Source: Pannonibacter sp051860505
Lineage (GTDB): Bacteria > Pseudomonadota > Alphaproteobacteria > Rhizobiales > Stappiaceae
Direction of reading: 5' to 3'
Assembly (NCBI RefSeq): GCF_051860505.1
Contig: NZ_JBHYDX010000001.1
Coordinates: 248,001 to 312,000 of the forward strand
DNA length: 64,000 nucleotides
Position numbers and translations under genes: made by a program. This document shows, piece by piece, positions 63,552 through 64,000 of this stretch (position 1 is the first letter of the stretch; the number at the start of each line of letters is the position of its first letter). The notes under the pieces are model-generated. The model saw nothing but the letters and a program-made list of their open reading frames with translations, did no database searches and had not been told where the DNA came from.

Positions 63552-64000
63552 ATGGTCGGGATAGCCATGCCGGCGCCGGACCGGGACGTGCTGGAGCGCA
63601 GGGACAACATCGTTGCCGCGCTTAAGGCCATCGTGCCGGGTGAGGGGGTCATCGACGCCGTCACCGAAATGCGCCCCTACGAGACCGATGCGCTGACCGC
63701 CTACCGGCAGATGCCGCTGGTCGTGGTGCTGCCGGAGACGGTGGACCAGGTCTCCCGGATCCTGCGTTACTGCTATGAGAACGACGTCAAGGTGGTGCCG
63801 CGCGGTGCGGGCACCTCGCTGTCCGGCGGTGCGCTGCCGCTGGCCGATGGCGTGCTGATGTCGATGATGAAGTTCAACCGCATCCTCGACATCGACTTCC
63901 CCAACCGCGCCGTGATCGCCCAGCCTGGCGTCACCAATCTGGGCATCACCCGTGCGGTGGAGCATGAGGGCTTCTATTATGCGCCGGACCCGTCTTCGCA
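63552..64000 (+). CDS. glcD: Glycolate oxidase subunit GlcD, 5' part
   Basis: The first about 150 residues of an FAD-linked oxidase; the window ends inside the gene. YETDALTAYRQMPLVVVLPETVDQV and PRGAGTSLSGGALP (FAD-binding PP-loop) are those of GlcD, which with GlcE and GlcF oxidises glycolate. Two possible starts: ATG 63552, directly after GAGGGAG, or ATG 63567 (MPAPDRDVLERR), better spaced. Partial by truncation at the window end. Confidence 0.9.
   Translation, partial: MVGIAMPAPDRDVLERRDNIVAALKAIVPGEGVIDAVTEMRPYETDALTAYRQMPLVVVLPETVDQVSRILRYCYENDVKVVPRGAGTSLSGGALPLADGVLMSMMKFNRILDIDFPNRAVIAQPGVTNLGITRAVEHEGFYYAPDPSS

Overview
The window is chromosomal DNA of a high-GC alphaproteobacterium, most likely Hyphomicrobiales (Rhizobiales) and perhaps Stappiaceae-like. 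This rests on the LysR regulator PcaQ next to a pcaDCHG... operon, a fused cysNC beside cysD, CtrA-type TTAA-N7-TTAAC boxes, a Zur-type dyad at a znu locus, and GC-rich intergenic palindromes of the kind common in this order. Genes are dense, with frequent ATGA/GTGA overlaps and several GTG or TTG starts. I saw no rRNA, tRNA, prophage, IS element or CRISPR array.

Layout. 0-6.6 kb: a metallo-beta-lactamase-fold protein with a degenerate metal site, a CreA-like secreted protein, an ArsR/BigR-like regulator, a small membrane protein, an L,D-transpeptidase and cysS. 6.8-13.6 kb: a GFA-domain protein, proline iminopeptidase, citramalate synthase, RarD, then a Cys-rich ArsR regulator with a perfect operator dyad driving an Atm1-type ABC exporter. 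13.9-18.4 kb: a saccharopine dehydrogenase-like enzyme divergent from an Lrp regulator, a LysR regulator, and psd-pssA. 18.7-23.9 kb: a PadR-HlyD-RND efflux operon. 24.5-29.3 kb: a small membrane protein, PuuE allantoinase, an AraC regulator, tandem CtrA-like boxes before a small membrane protein, pobA and a DUF559 protein.

29.8-41.0 kb is a complete protocatechuate branch of the beta-ketoadipate pathway (pcaD-C-H-G-I-J-F-B), divergent from pcaQ and followed by a TRAP transporter. The pcaD and TRAP promoters share a two-part element at identical spacing (GTTAT-N18-CATTTTACATAAC), so the TRAP system is probably a PcaQ-controlled aromatic-acid importer. pobA feeds 4-hydroxybenzoate into this route.

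41.3-49.6 kb: sulfate activation (cysD, cysNC), a Zur-controlled zinc uptake locus (znuA divergent from znuC-znuB-zur) in which ZnuA, ZnuC and Zur all carry His-rich stretches, and a beta-CASP metallo-hydrolase.

49.6-60.8 kb is the most unusual part. Four glycosyltransferases and a polysaccharide deacetylase-like protein form a tightly overlapping operon. It diverges from a very atypical 872-residue ABC protein (degenerate Walker A and signature, about 290 extra residues inside the ATPase domain, three copies of a DNL-like motif), followed by a stand-alone cyclic-nucleotide-binding protein, a metallo-beta-lactamase hydrolase and a membrane-bound class III cyclase. I read this as a candidate cyclic-nucleotide-controlled glycan assembly/export system; the function is inference. 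60.9-64 kb: an SDR dehydrogenase, a small cytochrome c, a LysR regulator and the start of a glcD-like gene cut by the window edge.

Two families of intergenic palindromes recur: a CCCCACCCC/CTCCCC element (five composite copies, two with the same internal extension) and a CCCGG-type element.
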